Shown here: piece by piece, positions 10,848-23,850 of the stretch
Numbering within the stretch: position 1 is the stretch's first letter
Layout of the letters: every line of letters begins with the position of its first letter
Assembly: GCF_050948175.1 (NCBI RefSeq)
Contig: NC_135208.1
Location: forward strand, 186,001 to 250,000
Direction of reading: 5' to 3'
Length of the DNA: 64,000 bases
Source: Xylocopa sonorina
Taxonomy: Eukaryota > Arthropoda > Insecta > Hymenoptera > Apidae
Notes under the pieces: model-generated
What the model was told of the DNA's origin: nothing
The model's input: only the letters and a program-made list of their open reading frames with translations
Database searches by the model: none
Program-made: the position numbers and the translations under genes

Positions 10848-13800
10848 GCATTATAAAGCACAAAAGCACAAGCATAATGCGATGCATAGAGCTTTACAAC
10901 CTTCTAACTTACTTTGAACTGTTTATATGAAATGCAATATTGAGGTGCATGAAGCATGACAAATTAAATGCTTCGGCACCTGGACATCTAGAAACGCCAT
11001 CCCCGGGCAGGAAAGTATAGGGTTCACACTCAATTCATATGCAGAAGCAGATAAACATAACGCGATGCTATGAATATTACATCTTATCATGAAATATAGA
11101 AGTAAGATGCGCAGCCGCGCTCTACGAAGCATTAGAACTCCATTGCTTCGATACGTAGACATCTGGAAACGCTATTTCCTTGTGACGAAGAGTGGCACTT
11201 ACATTCTTTCGTGGCGTAGACGAGTGGTACATAACACTTCGCAATGAATATGATATCTTATAATGAAACATAGAAATAAAATGCCGTATCGCGTATTATG
11301 AAGCATAAGAACTCTATTGCATCGATACGTGGACATCTCGAAACGCATTTCCTAGCAAGGGTGTGTAGCATTTACATTCTTTTGAAGTGTAGACGAGGTA
11401 TACATAACACTTCGCAATGAATATAGTGTCTTATCATGAAGCATAGAAATGAGATGCGACATCGCGTTTAAGAAGCATTGCAACGCAATTGCTTCGATAC
11501 GTAGACATCTGGATACGATATTTCCCTGCAAGGAAGTGTGGCATTTACATTCTTCTGATGTGTAGACGAGATATACATAGCAATTCGCAATGAATATTAC
11601 ATCATATTATGAAACATAGAAATGAGATGCGATATCGCGTTTAAAGAAGCATTAGAAGTCCATTGCTTCGAGACGAAGACATCTGGAAACGCTATTTCCT
11701 AGCAAGTAAGTGGGGCATTTACATTCTTTTGAAGTGTAGACGAGGTGTACATAATACCTCGCAATGAATATTTTATCTTATCATGAGAAACAGTACTGAG
11801 ATGCGATATCGCGTTTTAGGATGCACTACTACTCTATTTCCGTGAAACGTAGACTTCTGAAAACGCATTTCGCTGCAAGGAACTGCGGCATATACATTCC
11901 TTTGAAATGTAGACGGGGTATACATAACACTTCGCAATGAATGTTATATCTTATCATGAAACATAGAACTGAAATGCGATATCGCGTTTAAAGAAGCATT
12001 AGAAGTCCACTGCTTCGATACGTAGACATCTGGAAACGCTATTTCCTAGCAAGGAAGTGTGGCACTTACATTCTTTTGAAGTATAGACGAGGTGTACATA
12101 ACACTTCCCAATGAATATTATATGTTATCATGAAACATATAAATGAGATGCGATATCGCGTTTTAAGGAGCACTAGAACTCTATTGCTTCGATACTTAGA
12201 CATCTGGAAACACTATTTCCTAGCAGGGATGTGTCGCATTTACATTCTTTTGAAGTGTAGACAAGATATACATAACACTACGCAATGAATATTACATCTT
12301 ACCATGAAAAAATAGAAATGAGGTGCGATATCGCGTTTCAAGGAGCATTAGAACTCTATTGCTTCGATACGTTGAGATCTGGAAACGCTATTTCCTAGAA
12401 TGTAAGTGTGGCATTTACATTCTTTTGAAGTGTAAACGAGATATACATAAAACTTCGCAACGAATACTCTATTATCATGAATCATAGAAAAGTGAAGCCA
12501 TGTCGCGTTCAAAAAAGCACTAGAACTCTACTGCTTCGATACGTAGACACCTGCAAACGATATTTCCTAGTAAGGTAGTGTGGAATTTACATTCTTCTGA
12601 AGTGTAAACGAGGTATACATAACACTTCGCAATGAATATTATATCTTATCCTGAGACATAAGTGAGATGCGATATCGCATTTTAAGAAGCATTAGTACTC
12701 TATTGCACCGATGCGTAGACATCTGGAAACGCTACTTCCTAGCAAGGACGTAGGCATTTACATTCTTTTGAAGTGTGAACGAGATATACATAACACTTCA
12801 TCAAGAATATTATATCTTATCATGAAACGCAGAATCGAGATGCGATATCGCGTTTTCAGAAGCATCAGACCTCTATAGCTACGATACCTAGACATCCGGG
12901 AACGCTAATTTCCAGCAAGGAAGTGTGGCATTTACATTCTATTGAAGTGCAGACGAGGTACACATAACACTTCGCAATGAATATTACATCCTATCATGAA
13001 ACACAGAAATGAGATGCGATATCGCGTTTTAAGAAGCAATAGAACTCCATTGCTTCGATACGTGGACAACAGGAAACGCATTTCCCAGGAAGGAAGTGTC
13101 GCATTTACATTCTTTTGAAGTGAATACAAGGTATACATGACACTTCGCAATTAATATTATATCTTATCATGAAACATAGAAATGTGATGCGATATCGCGT
13201 TTTAAGAAGAATTAGGAACCTATTGCCCCGATGCGGAGACATCTGCAAACGCTATTTCCTAGCAAGGAAATGTCGCATTTACATTCATTTTAAGTGTATG
13301 CGAGGCATACATGACACTTCGCAATGAATGTTATATATTATCAGGAAGCATAGAAATGAGATGCGATATCGCGTTTTAGAAACATTAGAATTCCATTGCT
13401 ACGGTACGTAGAAATCTGTAAACGCTACTTCCCAGCATGGAAGTAGTGCAAGTGCATTCTTTTGAAGTGAATACGAGGTATACATGTCACTTCGCAATGA
13501 ATATTATATCTTATCATGAAACATAGAAGTGAGATGCGAAATCTAGTTTTAAGAAGCACTAGAAACCTATTGTTTTGATACGTAGACATCTGGATACGCT
13601 ATTTCCTAGCAAGGAAGTGTCGCATTTACATTCGTTTGGAGTGAATACGAGGTATACATGACACTTCGCAATGAATATTATGTCTTCTCATTATACATAG
13701 AAATGAGATGCGATATCGCGTTTTAAGAAGCTCTAGTACTCTATTTCTACGATACATAGACGACACATCTACAGACGCTATTTCCTAGCAAGGAAGTGTC

Positions 13801-13969
13801 GCATTTGCATTCATTTGAAGTGAATGCGAGGTATAGATAACACTCAACAATGAATATTATATCTTATCACGAAACATAGAAATGAAATGCGATATGGCGT
13901 TTTAAGGGGCATTAGTACTCTATAGCTTCGATACAGAGATATCTGGGAACGTAATTTACTAGAAAGGAA
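10848..13969 (-). repeat. Satellite array 2, inverted orientation
   Basis: About 18 monomers of the 174-bp satellite, but as the reverse complement of arrays 1 and 3: ATGAAACATAGAAATGAGATGCGATATCGC reads on the plus strand. The outer edge (10,848 to about 11,160) is very degenerate and matches the outer edge of array 3 (about 59,277-59,425) monomer for monomer. Farther in, the match drops to ordinary monomer similarity. Many units carry the variant AATGTAAATGCCACAC, also found at 4.8-5.7 kb and 58.4-59.1 kb, so this is an edge-type subfamily. Short frames in it are satellite by-products. Confidence 0.93.
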
Positions 13970-14070
13970 CCTCCTCGCACCCCCTAGCATCAACCCCTGG
14001 ACGCATGCAACCAGCCAAACTCGCCTGCAGAACCAGCAACTGGAAGTGTTCGCGCGCGCATACCTGCACG

Positions 14071-14224
14071 CGCTCACTCACACCGAGTTCCGCTGCCTCA
14101 CTCGCATCGCCGAGTATATCTGTCTCGCTCGTACCGGGCACCAGTGTCTCACTCGCACCACCGAGTATACCTGTCTCGCCCGCACCAAGGACGGGAAGCC
14201 CTATCTCCCTCGCACCGAGGATTC
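14071..14224. repeat. Degenerate minisatellite, units of about 26 bp
   Basis: Five or six imperfect units each end in CTCGCACC or a close variant (CTCGCATCG, CTCGTACC, CTCGCCCGCACC), and two carry ACCGAGTATA followed by CTGTCTCGC. The unit length drifts between about 25 and 30 bp. The periodicity gives a serine/proline-rich reading on one strand and a glycine/threonine-rich one on the other. I see no known domain. Confidence 0.6.
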
Positions 14225-14432
14225 CGTCCTGCAGGAAGACATAGCCGCAGCCCATCACCTGAATGGGGTCTTTTCCAATTCCGGGAACAGGATCTGCTAG
14301 AACCTATATATTCCTTCTAAGCTAGGACATACATACCATATCATGACGCAAATATAAGAATTCCTAGATCTAAGTTACACTAAGTAAGATGCGTCCGGCC
14401 AGCGGCATGCTCCGCTAGCCCCACCACGAGCC

Positions 14433-14507
14433 GCGAGTCCCCACTCGCTGGACCGCGCGCTCTCCGCCTCGAGACGCGAGTCCCCCACTCGCGGGACCGC
14501 GATCTCC
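14433..14507. repeat. GC-rich tandem duplication
   Basis: GCGAGTCCCCACTCGC at 14,433 recurs as GCGAGTCCCCCACTCGC at 14,476. Both are followed by a GGACCGCG-like run and end in TCTCC. The core GCGAGT-CCCC-ACTCGC is itself an inverted repeat able to form a hairpin. Confidence 0.65.
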
Positions 14508-14932
14508 ATACCGCGTGCCTCCGCGATCGTAGCGCCCCGCGAACCGAGGAGGTCAGAGACGCGTCTCCAGAGCACACACTCTGACTCGAGATCTCCTACC
14601 GAGGAGTCGAAACCTCTAGTTCCAGATCGTTAGCCACCTCAATGTGGGGTTCAGGCATCGTATTTCTATTTCCATTTTAACTTAGTCTTAGTCTTAGAAT
14701 AATTCCAGTTCTTGTATACTTTAAACATACAATATATTTTACTTTTACTTTTACTATATCCAAGTACAAGTTCTTTTACCAAGTCTACTATTTCCACATC
14801 CATTAATTTTATCAAGTGTTTACAATACTAGTTCTACTTTTAACATTACATGTAACTACGAATTCTTCCACGAGTTCTTCCATACAACTGGTGTTGCTCT
14901 TCATCAAATTGAAGGAGTATAGAAATCGGCTC

Positions 14933-15520
14933 TGTGACGTTGAGACCTCCGCCTATCCTTCAGATCTTAGTCGAAAGTACAGAAAAACCTGGTGAATGAA
15001 TCGTGCTTCCGGTTTGCGAAGAACGCGACGTGCGAGTAGGAAGAATTTCATACGATCACTTGTGCGTGAATATTTGGAGGGCGTTCCGGGAGTCCTCGTA
15101 TACCAGCGACCTGCCTTCGCACCAGTCCAGACGCCGCTTTTCGAAGCGACCGTCGACGCTTCCGATCCAGACACCACGACGCATCACGCCGATTCTGCCA
15201 CATTCAGCATCATCGCTGAATTCCGACCGCCGTCCTCCTCTTCGCTGGCGACTGATCAAGATTTCCGTAGCAGCCAACAGAAAGAAATCCGCTACGATCC
15301 CAGCGAACGATCTTCCACGCCGTTTCTACGTACAAATCAAGAGAGAAGTCATCGAAAGGTAGGGTCATTCCCTTATTATCGCGAGAGTTTTCGCTAGTGT
15401 CGCGTCAGCCGAAATTGTCGGACCCGGTCTTAATGCGTTCCCGCGGACCGAATTACCGAAAAATAGTCTCGTGTCGTAAAGCATCCGGAGCAACGGAAAA
15501 TAGTTTCGCCGGACGTGACA
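14933..15520 (+). mobile_element. Probable solo LTR, distinct family
   Basis: The 588-bp segment starts TGTGACGT (14,933-14,940) and ends ACGTGACA (15,513-15,520). The termini are complementary with one mismatch and resemble those of LTR families A and B. Satellite resumes at the very next base (CCTCGTATTCAC), so the right boundary is sharp. The flanks GCTC and CCTC agree at three of four positions, a weak candidate for a target duplication. The interior is CpG-rich. Two overlapping plus-strand frames are open (14,996-15,397, 133 codons; 15,003-15,362, 119 codons), neither recognised. It could also be the end of a larger insertion that includes 13,970-14,932. Confidence 0.4.
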
Positions 15521-18000
15521 CCTCGTATTCACTTCAAAAGAATGTAAACGCGACACTTCCATTCTAGGAAATAGCGTTTGCAGATGTCTACGTACCGATG
15601 CAATGGAGTTCTAATGCTTCTTAAATCGCGATATCGCAATACATTTCTATGTTTCATGATAACATATAATATTCATTGCGAAGTCTTATGTATTCCCCGT
15701 GTGCACATCATATGAATGTAAATGCGACACTTCCTTCCTAGGAAATAGCGTTTGCAGATGTCTACGTATCGAAGCAATAGGGTACTAATGCTTCTTAAAA
15801 CGCGATATCGCGTCTCATTTCCTATGCCTCATGATAAGTTATAAGATTCGTTGCGAATTGTTATGTACTCCTAGTATACATTTCAAATGAATGTAAATGC
15901 GACACTTCTTTTCTAGGAAATTACGTCTCCAGATGTCATCGTATCGAAGCAATAGAATTCTAATGCTTCTTAAATAGCGATATCGCATCTCATTTCTATG
16001 TTTCATGATATGACTTACTATTCAAAGTGGAGTGTTATGTATACCTCGTATTCACTTCAAAGGAATGTAAATGCGACACTTCCTTGCTAGGAAATAGCGT
16101 TTGCAGATGTCTACGCATCCTAGCAATACAGTTCTAATGCTTCTTAAGACGCGATATCGCTCCTCATTTCTATGTTACATGACAACATATAATATTCATT
16201 GCGCAGTCTTATGTACTCCTCGTGCGCACATCATATGAATGTTAATGCGACACTTCCTTGCTATTAAATAGCGTTTGCAGATGTCTACGTGTCGTAGCAA
16301 TGGAGTTCTAGTGCTTCTTAAATCACGATATCGTATCTCATTTCTATGTTTCGTGATAAGGTAAAATATTCATTGCGAAGTGTCATGTATATCTCGTATT
16401 CACTTCAAAAGGATGTAAATGCGACACTTCCTTCCTAGAAAATAGCGTTTCCAGATGACTACGTTTGGAAACAATAGAGTTCTAATACTTCTTAAAACGA
16501 GATGTCGCATCTCATTTCTATGTTTCATGACAAGATATAATATTTATTGCGAAGTGTCATGTATGTCTCGTTTTCACTTCAAAAGAATGTAAATGCGACA
16601 CTTCCTTGCCAGGAAATAACATTTGCAGATGTCCACGCATCGCAGCAATAGAGTTCTAGTGCTTCTTAAATCGCGATATCGCATCTCACTTCTATGTTTT
16701 GAGATAAGATATAATATTCATTGTGGAATGTTATGTATACCTAGTATTCACTTCAAAAGAATGTAAATGCGACACTTCCTTGCAAGGAAATAGCGTTTGC
16801 AGATGTCTACTTATCGAAGCAATAGAGTTCAAATGCTTCTTAAAACGAGATATTGCATCTCATATCTGTGTTTCATGATAAGATATAATGTTCATTGCGA
16901 AGTGTCATGTATACCTCGTATTCACTTCAAAAGAATGTAAATGCGACACTTCCTTGCTAGGAAATAGCGTTTCCAGATGACAACGTATCGTAAGAATAGA
17001 GTTCTAATACTTCTTAAAACGAGATGTCGCATCTCATTTCTATGTTTCATGATAAGATACAATATCCATGGCGAAGTGTCATGCATACCTCGTATTCACT
17101 TCAATGGAATGTAAATGCGACACTTCCATGCGAGGAAATAGCGTTTGCAGATGTCTACGTATCGTAGCAATAGAGTTCTAATGCTTCTTAAAACGCGATA
17201 TCGCATCTCACTTTTATGCTTCATGATAAGGTATAATATTCATTGCGAAGTGTCATGTATACCTCGTATTCACTTCAAAAGAATGTAAATACGACACTTC
17301 CTTGCTAGGAAATAGCGTTTCCAGATGACTACGTGTCGAAACAATGGAGTACTAATGATTCTTAAAACGTGATATCGCATCTCACTTCTATGTTTCATGA
17401 TAAGATATAATATTCATTGCGAAGTGTCATGTATACCTCGCATTCACCTCAAAAGAATGTAAATGCGACTCTTCCTTGCTAGAAAATAGTGTTTCCAGAT
17501 GACCACGTATCGTAAGAATAGAGTTCTAATACTTGTTAAAACGAGATGTCGCATCTCATTTCTATGTTTCATGATAAGATATAATATCCATTGCGAAGTG
17601 TCATGTATACCTCGTATTCACTTCAAAAGAATGTAAATGCGACACTTCCTTGCTAGGAAATAGCGTTTCCAGATGACCACGTATCGTAAGAATAGAGTTC
17701 TAATACTTCATAAAACGAGATGTCGCATCTCATTTCTATGTTTCTTGATAAGATATAATATCCATGGCGAAGTGTCATGCATACCTCGTATTCACTTCAA
17801 TGGAATGTAAATGCGATCATTCCTTGCTCGGAAATAGCGTTTGCAGATGCCTACGTATCGTAGCAATAGAGTTCGAATGCTATTTAAATCGCTATATCGC
17901 ATCTCACTTCTACATATAGTGATAAGATATAATATTCATTGTGAAGTGTCATGTATACCTCGCATACACTACAAAGGAATGAAAATGCGACATTTTCTTG
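15521..18000 (+). repeat. Type I monomers at left edge of array 3
   Basis: Units here have GATAAGATATAATATTCATTGCGAAG, TATACCTCGTATTCAC and CTTCAAAAGAATG, like most of array 1. They differ more from one another than core units do. Subtypes with CCAGATGACNACGTATCGTAAG recur at 16,970, 17,490 and 17,670, hinting at small block duplications. Confidence 0.85.
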
Positions 18001-18539
18001 CTAGGAACTAGCGTCTGCAGATGTCTAGGTATCGTAGCAATAGGGTTCTAATGCTTCTTAAAACGCGATATCGCATCTCATTTCTATGTTTCATGGTTAA
18101 GATATAATATGATTTGTTAAGTGTTATGTATTTCTCGTCTACACTTCAAATGAATGTAAATGCGACACTTCCTTGCAAGGAAATAGCGATTGCAGATGTC
18201 TACTTAACGAAGCAATAGAGTTCAAATGCTTCTTAAAACTAGATATTGCATCTCATTTCTATGTTTCATGGTAAGATATAATATGATTTGCGAAGTGTCA
18301 TATATTCCTCGTCTACACTTCAAATGAATGTAAATGCGACACTTCCTTGCAAGGAAATAGCGTTTGCAGATGTCTACGTATCGTAGCAATGGATACCTAA
18401 AGCTTCTTAAAACGCGATATCGCATCTCATTTCTATGTTTCATGGTAAGATATAATATGATTTGCGAAGTTTCATGTATTCCTCGTCTACACTTAAAATG
18501 AATGTAAATGCGACACTTCCTTGCTAGGAAATAGCGTTT

Positions 18540-21500
18540 GCAGACGTCTACGTATAGTAGCAATAGTGTTCTAATGCTTCTTAAAGCGCGATATCGCATC
18601 TCATTTCTATGTTTCATGGTAAGATATAATATGATTAGCGAAGTGTCATATATTCCTCGTCTACACTTCAAATGAAAGTAAATGCGACACTTCCTCGCTA
18701 GGAAATAGCGTTTGCAGATGTCTACGTATCGTAGCAATAGATTTCTAATGCTTCTTAAAACGCGATATCGCATCTCATTTCTATGTTTCATGGTAAGATA
18801 TAATATGATTTGCGAAGTGTCATATATTCCTCGTCTACACTTCAAATGAATGTAAATGCGACACTTCCTTCCAAAGAACTAGCGTTTGCAGATGTCTACG
18901 TATCGTAGCAATAGATGTCTAATGCTTCTTAAAACGCGATATCGCATCTCATTTCTATGTTTCATGGTAAGATATAATATGATTTGCGAAGTGTCATATA
19001 TTCCTCGTTTACACTTCAAATGAATGTAAATGCGACACTTCCTTGCAAGGAAATAGCATTTGCAGATGTCTACGTATCGTAGCAATGGATTTCTAAAGCT
19101 TCTTAAAACGCGATATCGCATCTCATTTCTATGTTTCATGGTAAGATATAATATGATTTGCGAAGTTTCATGTATTCCTCGTCTACACTTAAAATGAATG
19201 TAAATGCGACACTTCCTTGCTAGGAAATAGCGTCTGCAGATGTCTAGGTATCGTAGCAATAGAGTTGTAATGCTTCTTAAAACGCGATATCGCATCTCAT
19301 TTCTATGTTTCATGGTAAGATGTAATATGATTTGCGTAGTGTTACGTATTCCTCGTCTACACTTCAAATGAATGTAAATGCGACACTTCCTTGCAAGGAA
19401 ATAGCGTTTGCAGATGTCTACGTATCGAAGCAATAGAGTTCAAATGCTTCTTAAAACGAGATATTGCATCTCATATCTATGTCTCATGATAAGGTATAAT
19501 ATCCATTGCGAATTGTTATGCATTCCTCGTCTACGATTCAAATGAAAGTAAATGCGACACTTCCTTGCAAGGAAATAACGATTACAGATGTCTACGTATC
19601 GTAGCAATAGAGTTCTAATGCTTCTTAAAACGCGATATCGCATCTCACTTTTATGCTTCATGATAAGGTATAATATTCATTGCGAAGTGTCATTTGTACC
19701 TCGTATTCACTTCAAAAGGATGCAAATACGACACTTCCTCGCTAGGAAATAGCGTTTGCAGATGTCTACGTATCGTAGCAATAGCTTTCTAATGCTTCTT
19801 AAAACGCGATATAGCATCTCATTTCTATGTTTCATGGTAAGATATAATATGATTTGCGAAGTGTCATGTATTCCTCGTCTACACTTCAAATGAATGTAAA
19901 TGCGACACTTCCTTGCAAGGAAATAGCGTTTGCAGATGTCTACGTATCGTAGCAATGGATTTCTAAAGCTTCTTAAAACGCGATATCGCATCTCATTTCT
20001 ATGTTTCATGGTAAGATATAATATGATTTGCGAAGCTTCATGTATTCCTCGTCTACACTTAAAATGAATGTAAATGCGACACTTCCTTCCTAGGAAATAG
20101 CGTTTGCAGATGTCTACCTATCGTAGCAATAGTGTTCTAATGCTTCTTAAAGCGCGATATCGCATCTCATTTCTATGTTTCATGGTAAGATATAATATGA
20201 TTAGCGAAGTGTTATGTATTCCTCGTCTACACTTCAAATGAATGAAAATGCGACACTTCCTTGCAAGGAAATAGCGTTTGCAGATGTCTACTTATCGTAG
20301 GGATTGAGTTCTAATGCTTCTTAAAACGTGATATCGCATCTCATATCTATGTTTCAAGATAAGATATAATATTCATTGCGAAGTGTTATGCATTCCTCGT
20401 CTACGATTCAAATGGATGTAAATGCGACACTTCCTTGCCAGGACATAGCGTTTGCTGATGTCTACGTATCGTAGCAATAGATTTCTAATGCTTCTTAATG
20501 CGCGATATCGCATCTTATTTCTATGTTTCATGGTAAGATATAATATGATTTGTTAAGTGTTATGTAATCCTCGTCTACACTTCAAATGAATGTAAATGCG
20601 ACACTTCCTTCCAAAGAAATAGCGTTTGCAGACGTCTACGTATAGTAGCAATAGATGTCTAATGCTTCTTAAAACGCGATATCGCATCTCATTTCTATGT
20701 TTTATGGTAAGATATAATATGACTTGCGAAGTGTCATATATTCCTCGTCTACACTTCAAATGAAAGTAAATGCGACACTTCCTCGCTAGGAAATAGCGTT
20801 TGCAGATGTCTACGTATCGTAGCAATAGATTTCTAATGCTTCTTAAAACGCGATATCGCATCTCATTTCTATGTTTCATGGTAAGATATAATATGATTTG
20901 CGAAGTGTCATATATTCCTCGTCTACACTTCAAATGAATGTAAATGCGATACTTCCTTCCAAAGAAATAGCGTTTGCAGATGTCTACGTATCGTAGCAAT
21001 AGATGTCTAATGCTTCTTAAAACGCGATATCGCATCTCATTTCTATGTTTCATGGTAAGATATAATATGATTTGCGAAGTGTCATATATTCCTCGTTTAC
21101 ACTTCAAATGAATGTAAATGCGACACTTCCTTGCAAGGAAATAGCGTTTGCAGATGTCTACGTATCGTAGCAATGGATTTCTAAAGCTTCTTAAAACGCG
21201 ATATCGCATCTCATTTCTATGTTTCATGGTAAGATATAATATGATTTGCGAAGTTTCATGTATTCCTCGTCTACACTTAAAATGAATGTAAATGCGACAC
21301 TTCCTTGCTAGGAAATAGCGTCTGCAGATGTCTAGGTATCGTAGCAATGGAGTTGTAATGCTTCTTAAAACGCGATATCGCATCTCATTTCTATGTTTCA
21401 TGGTAAGATGTAATATGATTTGCGTAGTGTTACGTATTCCTCGTCTACACTTCAAATGAATGTAAATGCGACACTTCCTTGCAAGGAAATAGCGTTTGCA

Positions 21501-21790
21501 GATGTCTACGTATCGAAGCAATAGAGTTCAAATGCTTCTTAAAACGAGATATTGCATCTCATATCTATGTCTCATGATAAGGTATAATATCCATTGCGAA
21601 GTGTTATGCATTCCTCGTCTACGATTCAAATGAAAGTAAATGCGACACTTCCTTGCAAGGAAATAACGATTACAGATGTCTACGTATCGTAGCAATAGAG
21701 TTCTAATGCTTCTTAAAACGCGATATCGCATCTCACTTTTATGCTTCATGATAAGGTATAATATTCATTGCGAAGTGTCATTTGTACCTC
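18540..21790 (+). repeat. Block duplication at 12-monomer spacing
   Basis: A block of about 1.2 kb at 18,540-19,700 recurs at 20,628-21,790, an offset of 2,088 bp (12 x 174), with shared rare variants. Examples are CAGACGTCTACGTATAGTAGC, TTCCTTCCAAAGAA and the unit containing GGAAATAACGATTACAG. A third copy of this block occurs at about 28,700-29,800. On its right side it matches the first copy, including the variant AAAAGGATGCAAATACGAC at 19,716 and 29,810. Confidence 0.8.
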
Positions 21791-22112
21791 GTAATCACTT
21801 CAAATGAATGTAAGTGCGACACTTCCTTGCTAGGAAATAGCGTCTGCAGATGTCTAGGTATCGTAGCAATAGAGTTGTAATGCTTCTTAAAACGCGATAT
21901 CGCATCTCATTTCTATGTTTCATGGTAAGATATAATATGATTTGCAAAGTGTCATGTATTCCTCGTCTACACTTCAAATGAATGTAAATGCGACACTTCC
22001 TTGCTAGGAAATAGCGTCTGCAGATATCTAGGTATCGTAGCAATAGAGTTCTTATGCTTCTTAAAACGCGATATGGCATCTCATATCTGTGTTTCATGAT
22101 AAGATATAATAT

Positions 22113-23850
22113 TCATTGCGAAGTGTTATGCATTCCTCGTCTACGATTCAAATGAAAGTAAATGCGACACTTCCTTGCAAGGAAATAACGATTGCAGATG
22201 TCTACGTATCGTAGCAATAGCTTTCTAATGCTTCTTAAAACGCGATATCGCATCTCATTTCTATGTTTCATGGTAAGATATAATATGATTTGCGAAGTGT
22301 TATGTATTCCTCGTCTACACTTCAAATGAATGTAAATGCGACACTTCCTTGCTTGGAAATAGCGTTTGCAGATGTCTACCTATCGTAGCAATAGTGTTCT
22401 AATGCTTCTTAAAACGCGATATCGCATCTCATTTCTATGTTTCATGGTAAGATATAATATGATTTGCGAAGTGTCATGTATTCCTCGACTACATTTCAAA
22501 TGAATGAAAATGCGACACTTCCTTCCAAAGAAATAGCATTTGCAGATGTCTACGTATCGTAGCAATAGATGTCTAATGCTTCTTAAAACGCGATATCGCA
22601 TCTCATTTCTATGTTTCATGGTAAGATATAATATGATTTGCGAAGTGTCATATATTCCTCGTTTACACTTCAAATGAATGTAAATGCAACACTTCCTTGC
22701 AAAGAAATAGCGTTTGCAGATGTCTACGTATCGTAGCAATGGATTTCTAAAGCTTCTTAAAACGCGATATCGCATCTCATTTCTATGTTTCATGGTAAGA
22801 TATAATATGATTTGCAAAGTGTCATGTATTCCTCGTCTACACTTCAAATGAATGTAAATGCGACACTTCCTTGCTAGGAAATAGCGTCTGCAGATATCTA
22901 GGTATCGTAGCAATAGAGTTCTAATGCTTCTTAAATCGCGATATGGCATCTCATATCTGTCTTTCATGATAAGATATAATATTCATTGCGAAGTTTTATG
23001 CATTCCTCGTCTACGATTCAAATGAAAGTAAATGCGACACTTCCTTGCAAGGAAATAACGATTGCAGATGTCTACGTATCGTAGCAATGGCTTTCTAATG
23101 CTTCTTAAAACGCGATATCGCATCTCATTTCTATGTTTCATGGTAAGATATAATATGATTTGCGAAGTGTTATGTATTCCTCGTCTACACTTCAAATGAA
23201 TGTAAATGCGACACTTCCTTGCTAGGAAATAGCGTTTGCAGATGTCTACCTATCGTAGCAATAGTGTTCTAATGCTTCTTAAAACGCGATATCGCATCTC
23301 ATTTCTATGTTTCATGGTAAGATATAATATGATTTGCGAAGTGTCATGTATTCCTCGACTACATTTCAAATGAATGAAAATGCGACACTTCCTTCCAAAG
23401 AAATAGCGTTTGCAGATGTCTACGTATAGTAGCAATAGATGTCTAATGCTTCTTAAAACGCGATATCGCATCTCATTTCTATGTTTCATGGTAAGATATA
23501 ATATGATTTGCGAAGTTTCATGTATTCCTCGTCTACACTTCAAATGAATGTAAATGCGACACGTCCTTGCAAGGAAATAGCGTTTGCAGATGTCTACGTA
23601 TCGTAGCAATAGCTTTCTAATGCTTCTTAAAACGCGATATCGCATCTAATTTCTATGTTTCATGGTAAGATATAATATGATTAGCGAAGTGTTATGTATT
23701 CCTCGTCTACACTTCAAATGAATGAAAATGCGACACTTCCTTGCAAGGAAATAGCGTTTGCAGATGTCTACTTATCGTAGGGATTGAGTTCTAATGCTTC
23801 TTAGAACGTGATATCGCATCTCATATCTATGTTTCAAGATAAGATATAAT
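22113..23850 (+). repeat. 5-monomer (870-bp) repeat in array 3
   Basis: The rare variant CCTCGACTACATTTCAAATG at about 22,482 recurs at about 23,352, exactly 870 bp later, and neighbouring units match in order. The same five-unit period occurs in array 1. Confidence 0.75.

Larger units (their letters stand above)
13970..14932. other. Non-satellite spacer at the orientation switch
   Basis: This composite segment separates reverse-orientation array 2 from forward-orientation array 3. In order it holds a GC-rich minisatellite-like part (to about 14,224), an AT-richer stretch with nothing recognised, a GC-rich block with a 43-bp-spaced duplication (14,433-14,507), and a low-complexity AT-rich stretch rich in ACTTTTACTTTTAC (about 14,640-14,880). 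Several frames are open in the GC-rich parts (for example 13,959-14,258 on the minus strand and 14,005-14,244 on the plus strand). They overlap one another and reflect base composition more than coding. Confidence 0.6.

Noticed and set aside
14640..14880. Telomere-like repeat suggested by CTTAGTCTTAGTCTTAG
   Set aside because: Only three imperfect six-base units, not TTAGG; part of a low-complexity AT-rich stretch.
14996..15397. 133-codon ORF as a gene in the spacer
   Set aside because: Two plus-strand frames and a minus-strand frame are open over the same CpG-rich DNA, the product has no recognisable motif, and the segment has LTR-like ends.
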